In this document: piece after piece, positions 56,000-64,000 of the stretch | Layout: each line of letters starts with the position of its first letter | How positions within the stretch are numbered: the stretch's first letter is position 1 | Assembly (NCBI RefSeq): GCF_003635115.1 | Contig: NZ_RBXJ01000002.1 | Span: forward strand, 496,001-560,000 | Direction of reading: 5' to 3' | Length of the DNA: 64,000 bases | Origin: Microbacterium sp. AG1240 | GTDB lineage: Bacteria; Actinomycetota; Actinomycetes; Actinomycetales; Microbacteriaceae | Made by a program: the position numbers and the translations under genes | Notes under the pieces: model-generated | Databases searched by the model: none | Seen by the model: only the letters and a program-made list of their open reading frames with translations | Told to the model about the DNA's origin: nothing

Positions 56000-56803
56000 G
56001 TGCAGCGCCTCGTTACCGCCGAACTCGACCTCGAGCTCGCAGCATCCGCCGACCTCATCTTTCAGATCACCGCGGCGTCGAACGTGCCGGTCTCGAGCGA
56101 GCAGCTGACCTTCACGCAGGGCGATCGTGTCTACACACCCACCGAGATCGTCGATCAATCGGGGAGTCGGCTGCACCGCTTCATCGGCGAGGCAGGAGCC
56201 CTCACGGTCCGCTACGACGCGACGATCTCGGGCCCGGCGGCGATCGGGCACACGAGCGACCTCGAGACCATCACCTACCTTCGCCCGAGCCGGTACTGCC
56301 AGTCCGACGAGGTGTTCGCCCAGGCGCGGCGTCAGTTCCGAGGTCTCACCGGCGTGGAGCTCGTCGACGCCGTCTCGCAGTTCGTCTCCGCGAGCGTCGT
56401 GTACACCCCCGGCCTCAGCCTCGGCACCGACAGCGCGGTGACGACGCTGATGACCGGCCAGGGCGTCTGCCGCGACTACGCGCACGTGGTGATCGCGCTG
56501 CTGCGCGCGATGGACGTGCCCGCCCGCTACGCCGCGTGCTTCGCGCCCGGACTCGAGCCGATGGACTTCCACGCGGTCGCCGAGGCCTACGTCGACGGGT
56601 CGTGGTACGTCATCGACGCCACGCGCCTCGCCGACCGGCGGTCGCTCGTGCGCATCGCGACGGGCCGTGACGCGGCCGACTGCGCCTTCCTCAGCTACCA
56701 CGGCGCGAACCTCACGCTCGAGCGCATGCGTGTCGACGCGTGGGTCACGGATGCTGCGCCCGAGCCCGCCGACGATCACACGGCGCTCGTGCAGCTGGCC
56801 TGA
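56000..56803 (+). CDS. Transglutaminase-like protein
   Basis: 267 residues from GTG 56000. Bacterial transglutaminase N-terminal beta domain, then the catalytic triad: Cys in GQGVCRDYAHV (about 156), His in MDFHAVAEAYV (about 192) and Asp in YVIDATRLADR. Probably a cytosolic peptidase or amidase-like enzyme. Confidence 0.88.
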   Translation: MQRLVTAELDLELAASADLIFQITAASNVPVSSEQLTFTQGDRVYTPTEIVDQSGSRLHRFIGEAGALTVRYDATISGPAAIGHTSDLETITYLRPSRYCQSDEVFAQARRQFRGLTGVELVDAVSQFVSASVVYTPGLSLGTDSAVTTLMTGQGVCRDYAHVVIALLRAMDVPARYAACFAPGLEPMDFHAVAEAYVDGSWYVIDATRLADRRSLVRIATGRDAADCAFLSYHGANLTLERMRVDAWVTDAAPEPADDHTALVQLA

Positions 56804-56960
56804 CCCGACCGAGCGCTCGTGCGTCGCTGATGCACGCGTTCCGGCCGAGACGCGCGGCCTGGCGTGATGTCTCAGCCGAACGGCGTGTCTCACGACGACG
56901 CCGGCCGAGCGCGACGACGGCCGAGCCCGGCGCCGACCCGGCCCGCAGCCGCGCAAACCC

Positions 56961-56966
56961 TAGACT
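56961..56966 (+). promoter_or_regulatory. -10 box of argS
   Basis: TAGACT, 9 bases before ATG 56976; short or absent leader. Confidence 0.5.
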
Positions 56967-56975
56967 GGTGAGGCT

Positions 56976-58640
56976 ATGGATCCTGACGTTCTCTCCGCCG
57001 CCCTGCTCGCCGTCGTGACGCCTCTCGCCGAGGCGCGACGCGAAGGGTCGACCGAGGGTCTCACCGCGGCCGACCTGCCGCTGGAGCGTCCGAAGAACCG
57101 CGACCACGGCGACTGGGCCTCCAACGCCGCCATGAAGCTGGCGAAGAAGGTGGGCGCGAACCCCCGCGAGCTCGCCGCGGAGATCGCTGCCGGGCTCGAG
57201 TCCGTCGACGGCATCGCGAGCGTCGAGGTCGCCGGCCCCGGATTCATCAACATCCGCCTCGAGGCCGCCGCGGCCGGCGCCCTGGCCAAGGCCATCGTCG
57301 AGGCCGGCGCTGCGTTCGGCTCGAACGACAGCCAGCGCGGCATCTCCATCAACCTCGAGTTCGTCAGCGCCAACCCGACCGGCCCGCTGCACATCGGGCA
57401 CACGCGGTGGGCGGCCCTGGGTGATTCGATCGCGCGCCTGCTGCTCGCCAGCGGCGCCACACTCGTGCGCGAGTTCTACATCAACGACGCCGGCGCGCAG
57501 ATGGAGCGCTTCGGCCGCTCGGTGCTCGCGGCCGTGCTCGGCGAGCCGACCCCGGAGGACGGCTACGCGGGGGAGTACATCGGCGAGCTCGGCTCCCGCG
57601 TGCGCGACGCCCGCCCCGACATCGTCTCGCTCGAGCCCGCCGCGCAGATCGATGTCGCGACCGAGCTCGCCTACGGAATGCAGCTCGGCGAGATCCAGGC
57701 GTCGCTCGAGCGCTTCAACGTGCACTTCGACGTGTGGTTCTCCGAGCGCGTGCTGCACGCCCGGAACGACGGCGCGCCGAGCCTGGTCGACGAGGCCGTC
57801 GACCGCCTCCGCGAGCAGGGTCACGTCTTCGACGACGAGGGCGCCGTCTGGGTGCGCACGACCGACTTCGGCGACGACAAAGACCGCGTCATCCGGCGGT
57901 CCAACGGCGAGTACACCTACTTCGCCGCCGACGCCGCCTACTACCTCAACAAAGGCGACCGCGGCTTCGCGCACAAGATCTACCTGCTCGGCGCCGACCA
58001 CCACGGGTACGTGCACCGTCTCAAGGCGCTCGCGGGCGCGGCCGGCGAAGACCCCGAGAAGAACGTCGAGGTGCTCATCGGACAGCTCGTGTCGATCAAC
58101 GGCGCCAAGCTCAGCAAGCGCGCGGGCAACATCATCGAGCTCGACGATCTGCAGGCCTGGCTCGGCACCGATGCGCTGCGCTACTCGCTCGGACGCTACC
58201 CGGCCGATTCGCCGCTGACGCTCGATCCCGAGATCCTGCAGAAGCGCACCAACGACAACCCCGTCTTCTACGTGCAGTACGCGCACGCCCGCACGCACAA
58301 CGTGGCCCGCAACGCCGCATCCTCGGGTGTCGACCGTTCGGAGTTCGCTCCCGAACTGCTCGATCACGAGACCGAGTCGGCGCTCCTGGGCGCCCTGCAG
58401 GAGTTCCCGCGCGTGGTCGCCTTCGCCGCCGAGGTGCGCGAACCGCACCGCGTGGCGCGCTACCTCGAAGAGCTCGCGGGCCTCTACCACCGCTGGTACG
58501 ACAGCTGCCGGGTGATCCCGCTCGGCGACGAACCCGTCGCATCCGTGCACCGCACCCGCCTGTGGCTGAACGACGCCACCGGTCAGGTTCTGCGCAACGG
58601 ACTCGACCTGCTGGGCGTGAGCGCTCCGGAACGGATGTGA
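56976..58640 (+). CDS. argS: Arginyl-tRNA synthetase
   Basis: 554 residues, class I synthetase charging tRNA-Arg. Add-1 domain (about 1-105), HIGH motif as HIGHTRW near 132, KMSKS counterpart as [10 protein letters not shown] near 375, and the DALR anticodon domain at the C-terminus ([22 protein letters not shown]). First gene of the cluster leading to lysA, hom and thrC, as in many actinobacteria. Confidence 0.96.
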   Translation: MDPDVLSAALLAVVTPLAEARREGSTEGLTAADLPLERPKNRDHGDWASNAAMKLAKKVGANPRELAAEIAAGLESVDGIASVEVAGPGFINIRLEAAAAGALAKAIVEAGAAFGSNDSQRGISINLEFVSANPTGPLHIGHTRWAALGDSIARLLLASGATLVREFYINDAGAQMERFGRSVLAAVLGEPTPEDGYAGEYIGELGSRVRDARPDIVSLEPAAQIDVATELAYGMQLGEIQASLERFNVHFDVWFSERVLHARNDGAPSLVDEAVDRLREQGHVFDDEGAVWVRTTDFGDDKDRVIRRSNGEYTYFAADAAYYLNKGDRGFAHKIYLLGADHHGYVHRLKALAGAAGEDPEKNVEVLIGQLVSINGAKLSKRAGNIIELDDLQAWLGTDALRYSLGRYPADSPLTLDPEILQKRTNDNPVFYVQYAHARTHNVARNAASSGVDRSEFAPELLDHETESALLGALQEFPRVVAFAAEVREPHRVARYLEELAGLYHRWYDSCRVIPLGDEPVASVHRTRLWLNDATGQVLRNGLDLLGVSAPERM

Positions 58641-58644
58641 CCCG

Positions 58645-59448
58645 ATGACCGACGCCGACACGCTGCCGTTCGAACCGACGGAGCAGCCGAAGCGTCGGCG
58701 TCGCCTGTGGCCCTGGATGGTCACGCTCGTCATCGTTCTCGTGCTCGTCGGCTCGGCCGCCTTCGGGGCGGAGTGGCTCGCGCGCGGAGCGGTGACCGGC
58801 GGTATCCGCACCCTGGTCGTGTCGCAGGCCGGCCTGCCGGCCGACCAGCCCGTCGACGTCGAGGTGCCCGGGCTCGTCATCCCGCAGCTGATCTCCGGAA
58901 CGCTCGACGAGGTCACCATCGCCTCAGACGATGTGACCTTCGGCGAGCTGTCGGGCGACGTGCGGGTCACCATCACCGACATGCCCATCCGCGCCGACGC
59001 CGCCGCCGGGCCGGGAACCGCCACCGTGCGCCTCGACGAGACCCAGCTGCGCGCCCTGCTGTCGACGGTCGACGGGTTTCCCTCGGATGCTGCCGGGATC
59101 GCCGCGCCCGACGTGACCGTCTCGACGGAGCTCAACGTGTTCGGGGCGGGCATCCCGGTCGGGATCGCGCTCCTCCCGGCCGCGGGGAGTGGGGGAGACC
59201 TCACCCTCACGCCGTCGTCGTTCTCGGCGGGCGGGGTCGAGCTCACCGCCGATGCCCTGCGCCAGCAGTTCGGCGGTCTCGCCGACACGGTGCTGCGCAC
59301 GTGGGACGTCTGCATCGCCCAGTACCTCCCGTCGGCCCTCACGCTGACCTCGGTCTCGGTCGAGGGTGCCGAGGTCGTCGCCGACTTCGACATCGACGGC
59401 GCCGTCGTCGTCGATCCGCTGCTGCGCCAGAACGGCACCTGCGGCTGA
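58645..59448 (+). CDS. DUF2993 (LmeA-like) membrane-anchored protein, copy 1
   Basis: 267 residues: basic tail (PKRRRRLWPW), one span (about 25-44), then an extracytoplasmic lipid-binding-like beta domain (TLDEVTIASDDVTFGELSGDVRVTI). In mycobacteria LmeA acts in lipomannan elongation; here the role is inferred. Starts 4 bases after argS. Confidence 0.8.
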   Translation: MTDADTLPFEPTEQPKRRRRLWPWMVTLVIVLVLVGSAAFGAEWLARGAVTGGIRTLVVSQAGLPADQPVDVEVPGLVIPQLISGTLDEVTIASDDVTFGELSGDVRVTITDMPIRADAAAGPGTATVRLDETQLRALLSTVDGFPSDAAGIAAPDVTVSTELNVFGAGIPVGIALLPAAGSGGDLTLTPSSFSAGGVELTADALRQQFGGLADTVLRTWDVCIAQYLPSALTLTSVSVEGAEVVADFDIDGAVVVDPLLRQNGTCG

Positions 59449-59531
59449 TTCGCCTGCCGTTTACCGCGCGATCCGCTCTCGTTCCTCCCACCGTCGCCCG
59501 GCACGCCCCGAGGTGTCGGCACACTGCGTGA

Positions 59532-60347
59532 ATGGTCATGGAGTCCGAGCGCACCGAGGTGCTGGTACCCGTCGCTCCGGGTCCCGCGGCGAACCCCGAG
59601 CCCCGCGGATCGGGGCGCGCGGGGCGTATCGCCGTGGTCGTGGTCGTCGTGCTCGTCTTCGTCGGGCTGGTATTCGGCGTCCTCGACTGGATCGCGCGCT
59701 CGGCGCTGCAGGCGGCGATCAGCCGATCCGTCATCCAGGTGAGCGGACTGCCCGACACGCAACGGGTCGACACCGAGATCTCCGGGCCCGTGCTGCCCCA
59801 GTTGCTGCTTCGGAATCTGAGCCTGGTCACCGTGTCGTCGCAGAACGTGAACCTCGCCGGCGGCGCGGGTGACCTTTCGATCGAGCTGGCCGACGTTTCG
59901 CTCGGCGAGCAGGCGACCGCGCGCGAGATTCGCGGGGCGGCGCGTTTCGACGCGGGTCAGCTCACCTACATGGCGGGCGTCGCGGGTATGACCTTCGGCC
60001 TCGACGGGGCCGACGTGACCGCGTCGATGAGCGTGTCGGCCGGGGGGCAGAAGACATCCGTGGGGCTGGCCTTCACGCCGGCCTCCTCGAACGGCGCCCT
60101 CGTGCTCACCACCTCCTCCGTACGCTTCGGCGAGACGGAGATGACGATCGACGACGTTCGCGCCCGATACGGCGACGATGCCCTGGCCTCGCTGCAGCCG
60201 CGCTCCGTGTGTCTGGCGTCCGAGCTCCCCGGGGGCATGCGGGTCGAGTCGGTGGCAGTCGAGGGCCAACAGCTCGTGGCGCGCTTCGCGGTCGACGCGA
60301 CAGGCCTCGACGCGGCCGCGCTCGGCGAGAAGGGCACCTGCGGCTGA
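59532..60347 (+). CDS. DUF2993 (LmeA-like) membrane-anchored protein, copy 2
   Basis: 271 residues, same architecture as copy 1: span at about 33-52, SVIQVSGLPDTQRVDTEISGP, and both end in KGTCG or NGTCG. Tandem duplication; divergence is substantial. Confidence 0.8.
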   Translation: MVMESERTEVLVPVAPGPAANPEPRGSGRAGRIAVVVVVVLVFVGLVFGVLDWIARSALQAAISRSVIQVSGLPDTQRVDTEISGPVLPQLLLRNLSLVTVSSQNVNLAGGAGDLSIELADVSLGEQATAREIRGAARFDAGQLTYMAGVAGMTFGLDGADVTASMSVSAGGQKTSVGLAFTPASSNGALVLTTSSVRFGETEMTIDDVRARYGDDALASLQPRSVCLASELPGGMRVESVAVEGQQLVARFAVDATGLDAAALGEKGTCG

Positions 60348-60389
60348 CGCGCAGCGTCGGTTCGGCCGGGGCAGTGCGCGGCGGTGCCC

Positions 60390-60395
60390 TAGACT
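60390..60395 (+). promoter_or_regulatory. Possible -10 box for lysA-hom-thrC
   Basis: TAGACT with the same CCCTAGACT context as argS; 83 bases before GTG 60478. Confidence 0.4.
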
Positions 60396-60477
60396 TCAAC
60401 CACCCGCGGCGTGGACGAGCCCACGGCATCCGTTGCCTGGCGACCGGCGCCGCCGCATCCGTCGATTGGTCCCCTCC

Positions 60478-61905
60478 GTGTCCGCCTCGCCTGCCGCGCC
60501 GCTCGCACCCGAGTGGCTGTCCGTCCCCGCCGACGCGAACGACCTCTCGGCCCGCATCTGGCCGGCATCCGCCCGCCGAGACGCCGACGGGACCCTCGAG
60601 CTCGGCGGTGTGTCGGCCCGCGAGCTCGTCGAGAACTTCGGCTCACCGCTCTACGTCGTCGACGAAGAAGAGGTGCGCGCCCACGCGCGCCGCGCGCGCG
60701 ACGCGTTCGCCTCGGCCGCGGCCCGGCACGGCGTGACAGCCCGCACCTATTACGCCGGCAAGGCGTTCCTCAGCACCGAGATCGTCCGCTGGGTGACGAG
60801 CGAAGACCTGTCGGTCGACGTGTGCTCGCGCGGTGAGCTCGAGGTGGCCCTCGCCGGTGGCGCCCAGCCCGAGCGCATCGGGTTCCACGGCAACAACAAG
60901 TCGGTGTCCGAGCTCTCGCGCGCGGTCGAGGTGGGCGTCGGATCGATCATCGTCGACAGCCCCATCGAGATCGAACGTCTCGCGGCGATCACCGAGCGCC
61001 TCGGAGCGGTGCAGCGCGTGCTCGTGCGCGTGCGCACGGGCGTCCACGCCGAGACGCACGCGTTCCTCGCGACGGCCCACGAAGACCAGAAGTTCGGTTT
61101 CTCGATGACGGATGCGGCGACCGCCGTCGCTCGTATCCGCGAGGTGCCGGGGCTCGACTTCATCGGACTCCACGCCCACATCGGCTCGCAGATCTTCGAC
61201 GCGTCCGGATTCCGGGCGTCGGCCGCGCGCCTCGTCGAGCTGCACGCCGACCTGTCGGCCGGGGGGGAGATCCCGCTCCTCAACGTCGGCGGCGGTTTCG
61301 GCATCGCCTACACGTCGCACGACGACCCGCGCCCGCTCGAGGAGATCGCGTCGGGCATCGTCGACGCGGTCGCCGCCGAGTGCGCGGCGCGCAGCATCCC
61401 TATCCCGGACATCGCGTTCGAGCCCGGCCGCGTCATCGTCGGGCAGGCCGGTGTCACGCTCTACGAGGTGGGCACGGTCAAGCCCGTCCGCGTCGGCGAC
61501 GACCTCGAGCGCGTGTACGTCAGCGTCGACGGCGGCATGAGCGACAACGCCCGCCCCGCCCTCTACGGCGCGCAGTACAGCGCGCGGATCGCGTCGCGCA
61601 CGACCGCCGCCGCGCCCGCGCTGAGCCGCGTCGTCGGACACCACTGCGAATCGGGCGACATCGTCGTCGACGCCGAGTACCTCCCCGGCGACATCGCCCC
61701 GGGCGACCTCCTCGCCGTGCCCGCCACCGGCGCCTACTGCTTCTCGCTGGCGAGCACCTACAACTACACCCCGCGGGCCGCGGTCGTCGCCGTGCGTGAC
61801 GGCGAAGCCCGCGTCATCGTGCGTCGCGAGAGCGTCGCCGACCTCCTCTCCCGCGACGTCGGAGCTGTCGTGGCGGCGGAGACCACCACCGAAGGGATCG
61901 CATGA
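60478..61905 (+). CDS. lysA: Diaminopimelate decarboxylase
   Basis: 475 residues, PLP enzyme for the last step of lysine synthesis. PLP lysine in TYYAGKAFLS (Lys95), HAHIGSQI, GGGFGIAY, EPGRVIVGQAG and the catalytic Cys/Glu in HHCESGD. GTG 60478 is the first start giving the family N-terminus; an unclear ribosome site. It overlaps hom by 4 bases, forming a threonine/lysine operon. Confidence 0.94.
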   Translation: MSASPAAPLAPEWLSVPADANDLSARIWPASARRDADGTLELGGVSARELVENFGSPLYVVDEEEVRAHARRARDAFASAAARHGVTARTYYAGKAFLSTEIVRWVTSEDLSVDVCSRGELEVALAGGAQPERIGFHGNNKSVSELSRAVEVGVGSIIVDSPIEIERLAAITERLGAVQRVLVRVRTGVHAETHAFLATAHEDQKFGFSMTDAATAVARIREVPGLDFIGLHAHIGSQIFDASGFRASAARLVELHADLSAGGEIPLLNVGGGFGIAYTSHDDPRPLEEIASGIVDAVAAECAARSIPIPDIAFEPGRVIVGQAGVTLYEVGTVKPVRVGDDLERVYVSVDGGMSDNARPALYGAQYSARIASRTTAAAPALSRVVGHHCESGDIVVDAEYLPGDIAPGDLLAVPATGAYCFSLASTYNYTPRAAVVAVRDGEARVIVRRESVADLLSRDVGAVVAAETTTEGIA

Positions 61906-63245
61906 CCGATTACCGTCGCCTCCGAGTCGCACTGCTGGGTGCGGGCTCCGTCGGCTCGCAAGTCGCCTCGCTCCTCCTGCGCCACGGCGCCGAGCTCGCC
62001 GACCGTGCCGGAGCCTCGCTCGAGCTCGCCGGCATCGCCGTCCGCGACGTCGATGCGCCCCGCGACGTCGACCTGCCCCGCGAACTGTTCACGACCGACG
62101 CGGAGCAGCTGATCGTCGGCGCCGACATCGTCATCGAGCTGATGGGCGGCATCGACCCCGCCCGCGAGTACGTGCTGACGGCCATCAACTCCGGCGCCGA
62201 CGTGGTGACGGCCAACAAGGCGCTGCTGGCGACCCACGGCCCCGAGATCTTCGACGCGGCCGACCAGGTGGGGGCGCAGGTCTACTACGAGGCCGCCGCC
62301 GCCGGTGCCATCCCCATCATCCGGCCCCTGCGCGACTCGCTCGCCGGCGACCGCGTGCAGCGCATCATGGGCATCGTCAACGGAACGACGAACTACATCC
62401 TCGACCGCATGGACGCCGAGGGCGCCGACTTCGCCGACGTGCTCGCGCAGGCGCAGGCGCTCGGCTACGCCGAAGCCGATCCCACCGCCGATGTGGAGGG
62501 CTACGACGCGGCGCAGAAGGCCGCGATCCTCGCCAGCCTCGCATTCCACACCGCGGTGCCGCTCGAGGCCGTGCACCGCGAGGGCATCACGAGCATCGAC
62601 AGCTCGATGATCGACGCCGCCCGTCACGCCGGCTACGTCATCAAGCTCCTCGCCGTCTGCGAGCGCCTCGCGGCGGCCGACGGCGACGGCGAATCGATCT
62701 CCGTGCGGGTCTACCCCGCCCTCGTCGACCGCGCGCACCCGCTCGCCAGCGTCCACGGCGCGAACAACGCGGTGTTCGTCCAGGCGGAGGCCGCCGGCAA
62801 CCTGATGTTCTACGGCGCGGGAGCCGGAGGAGTGCAGACCGCCTCGGCCGTCCTCGGCGACGTCGTCTCGGCCGCCCGTCGGCACGTCGCCGGCGGTGTC
62901 GGGGTCGCCGAGTCGACGCGCGCGAACCTGCCGGTCTCCCCGATCGGACGCGTCATCACGCGCTACCAGATCACGCTCGAGGTCGACGACCAGCCGGGCG
63001 TGCTCGCGACGATCGCCGGCATCCTCAACGAGGGGCGCGTCTCGATCGCGACCGTCGAGCAGACCGTCCTCCCCGCGGCGGTCGCGCCCGCGGCGGAGGC
63101 CCAGACCGAAGACGCACCGAAGGCCCGCCTGGTCATCGGCACGCACAAGGCACGTGAGCAGGATCTCAGTGAGACCGTCGATCGGCTCGCCGCCACCGGC
63201 GTGGTCGACCGGGTCGTATCTGTCCTGCGGGTAGAAGGAGACTGA
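61902..63245 (+). CDS. hom: Homoserine dehydrogenase
   Basis: 447 residues. NAD(P) site GAGSVGSQV (about 11-19), catalytic [15 protein letters not shown] and [17 protein letters not shown]-terminal ACT domain (from about 350, [22 protein letters not shown]) for threonine feedback. Operon with lysA and thrC. Confidence 0.95.
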   Translation: MTDYRRLRVALLGAGSVGSQVASLLLRHGAELADRAGASLELAGIAVRDVDAPRDVDLPRELFTTDAEQLIVGADIVIELMGGIDPAREYVLTAINSGADVVTANKALLATHGPEIFDAADQVGAQVYYEAAAAGAIPIIRPLRDSLAGDRVQRIMGIVNGTTNYILDRMDAEGADFADVLAQAQALGYAEADPTADVEGYDAAQKAAILASLAFHTAVPLEAVHREGITSIDSSMIDAARHAGYVIKLLAVCERLAAADGDGESISVRVYPALVDRAHPLASVHGANNAVFVQAEAAGNLMFYGAGAGGVQTASAVLGDVVSAARRHVAGGVGVAESTRANLPVSPIGRVITRYQITLEVDDQPGVLATIAGILNEGRVSIATVEQTVLPAAVAPAAEAQTEDAPKARLVIGTHKAREQDLSETVDRLAATGVVDRVVSVLRVEGD

Positions 63246-63246
63246 C

Positions 63247-64000
63247 ATGGCACACCTCTGGCGCGGAGTCCTCCGCGAATACGCCGACCGACTGGGCGTC
63301 ACCGACGCCTCGACCGTCGTCACCCTCGGCGAGGGCGGCACGCCGCTGCTCCCCGCCCCCGCGCTCTCGCGTCGCACCGGCGCCGACGTGTGGGTGAAGT
63401 TCGAGGGCATGAACCCGACCGGCTCGTTCAAGGACCGCGGCATGACGGTCGCGCTCTCCCGTGCCGTCGAGCACGGTGCGAAGGCGGTCATCTGCGCCTC
63501 GACCGGCAACACGTCGGCCTCCGCCGCCGCCTACGCCGCGCACGCCGGCATCACCGCGGCCGTGCTCGTGCCCGAGGGCAAGATCGCGATGGGCAAGCTC
63601 AGCCAGGCCGTCGCGCACGACGGTCGTCTGATCCAGGTGCGCGGCAACTTCGACGACTGCCTCGAGATCGCGCGCGAGCTCGCCGAGCACTACCCGGTGC
63701 ACCTGGTGAACTCCGTCAACCCCGACCGCATCGAGGGTCAGAAGACCGCGGCCTACGAGGTCGTCGAGGTGCTGGGCGACGCTCCCGACTTCCACTTCAT
63801 CCCCGTCGGCAACGCCGGCAACTACACCGCCTACTCGCGCGGCTACCGCGAAGAGGCCGACCGTGGCGTCTCCAACCGGGTGCCCCGCATGTTCGGCTTC
63901 CAGGCCGCGGGCTCCGCGCCGCTCGTCCGCGGCGAGGTCGTGAAGAACCCCGACACGATCGCCAGCGCGATCCGCATCGGCAACCCCGCATCGTGGGATC
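63247..64000 (+). CDS. thrC: Threonine synthase, N-terminal part (runs off the window)
   Basis: 251 codons visible. PLP enzyme turning O-phosphohomoserine into threonine. PLP lysine in PTGSFKDRG (Lys62), [17 protein letters not shown] and phosphate loop [13 protein letters not shown] 63247 follows GAAGGAGACTGAC, 1 base after hom. No stop before 64000. Confidence 0.95.
   Translation, partial: MAHLWRGVLREYADRLGVTDASTVVTLGEGGTPLLPAPALSRRTGADVWVKFEGMNPTGSFKDRGMTVALSRAVEHGAKAVICASTGNTSASAAAYAAHAGITAAVLVPEGKIAMGKLSQAVAHDGRLIQVRGNFDDCLEIARELAEHYPVHLVNSVNPDRIEGQKTAAYEVVEVLGDAPDFHFIPVGNAGNYTAYSRGYREEADRGVSNRVPRMFGFQAAGSAPLVRGEVVKNPDTIASAIRIGNPASWD

Noticed and set aside
54608..56956. 782-codon minus-strand frame over the MFS and transglutaminase genes
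   Set aside because: Arg-rich shadow; the MFS gene in another frame of the same strand is clearly real.
56745..60269. 1174-codon minus-strand frame over argS and the DUF2993 genes
   Set aside because: Shadow frame of high-GC coding DNA; low-complexity residues and three well-supported genes on the other strand.
1..64000. CRISPR arrays, insertion sequences and known defence islands
   Set aside because: No regularly spaced repeats, transposase genes or recognisable defence nuclease/ATPase sets were seen on either strand.

Overview
The window comes from a high-GC actinobacterium, most likely Microbacterium or a close relative in Microbacteriaceae. The evidence is a DUF7882 protein, a DUF222/13E12-type HNH protein, a lysA-hom-thrC cluster after argS, and many leaderless promoters (a TAnnnT box 6-8 bases before ATG). 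Genus is inferred; no 16S or ribosomal gene is present.

Layout. Host DNA at 1-13146 holds a truncated sensor kinase, ald, kynU, pdxH, yaeQ, rnhA, a terpenoid-cyclase-like protein, small unknowns, a nitronate monooxygenase, a 13E12 HNH protein, and rtcB behind a 30-codon leader and a hairpin. A 40-kb siphovirus-type prophage occupies 13147-53263. It is bounded by a 50-bp perfect direct repeat that is the 3' two-thirds of a tRNA-Arg(CCG) gene; the intact tRNA is at 53215-53287. Host DNA resumes with a DUF2188 protein, an AraC regulator next to an MFS exporter, a transglutaminase, argS, two DUF2993 paralogues, lysA, hom and the start of thrC.

Prophage, left to right: integrase; ImmA/repressor pair facing a leaderless Cro-like gene across a cluster of 14-bp operators; early genes (exonuclease, a replication protein with internal phased TCGCGA iterons, SSB, WhiB, RusA, a second tyrosine recombinase); a run of about 20 tiny genes with 4-base overlaps, including four copies of a short coding motif (AQFFCLGA); a tRNA-like gene without an anticodon arm; a collagen-like protein and HNH; terminase, portal, MuF, scaffold, HK97-type capsid, connectors, tail protein; tail chaperones joined by a -1 frameshift at GGGAAAA; tape measure, minor tail proteins, endolysin, holin candidates and an SGNH-hydrolase fibre. 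The right end holds genes probably active in the lysogen: a membrane-anchored SGNH hydrolase, a P63C protein, a third tyrosine recombinase and small unknowns.

All structural and lysis modules look intact, so the prophage may be inducible. Three genes (38420-38707, 49021-49773, 49847-50053) have host-like leaderless promoters of their own inside or beside the late region. They are the best candidates for superinfection exclusion or lysogenic conversion.
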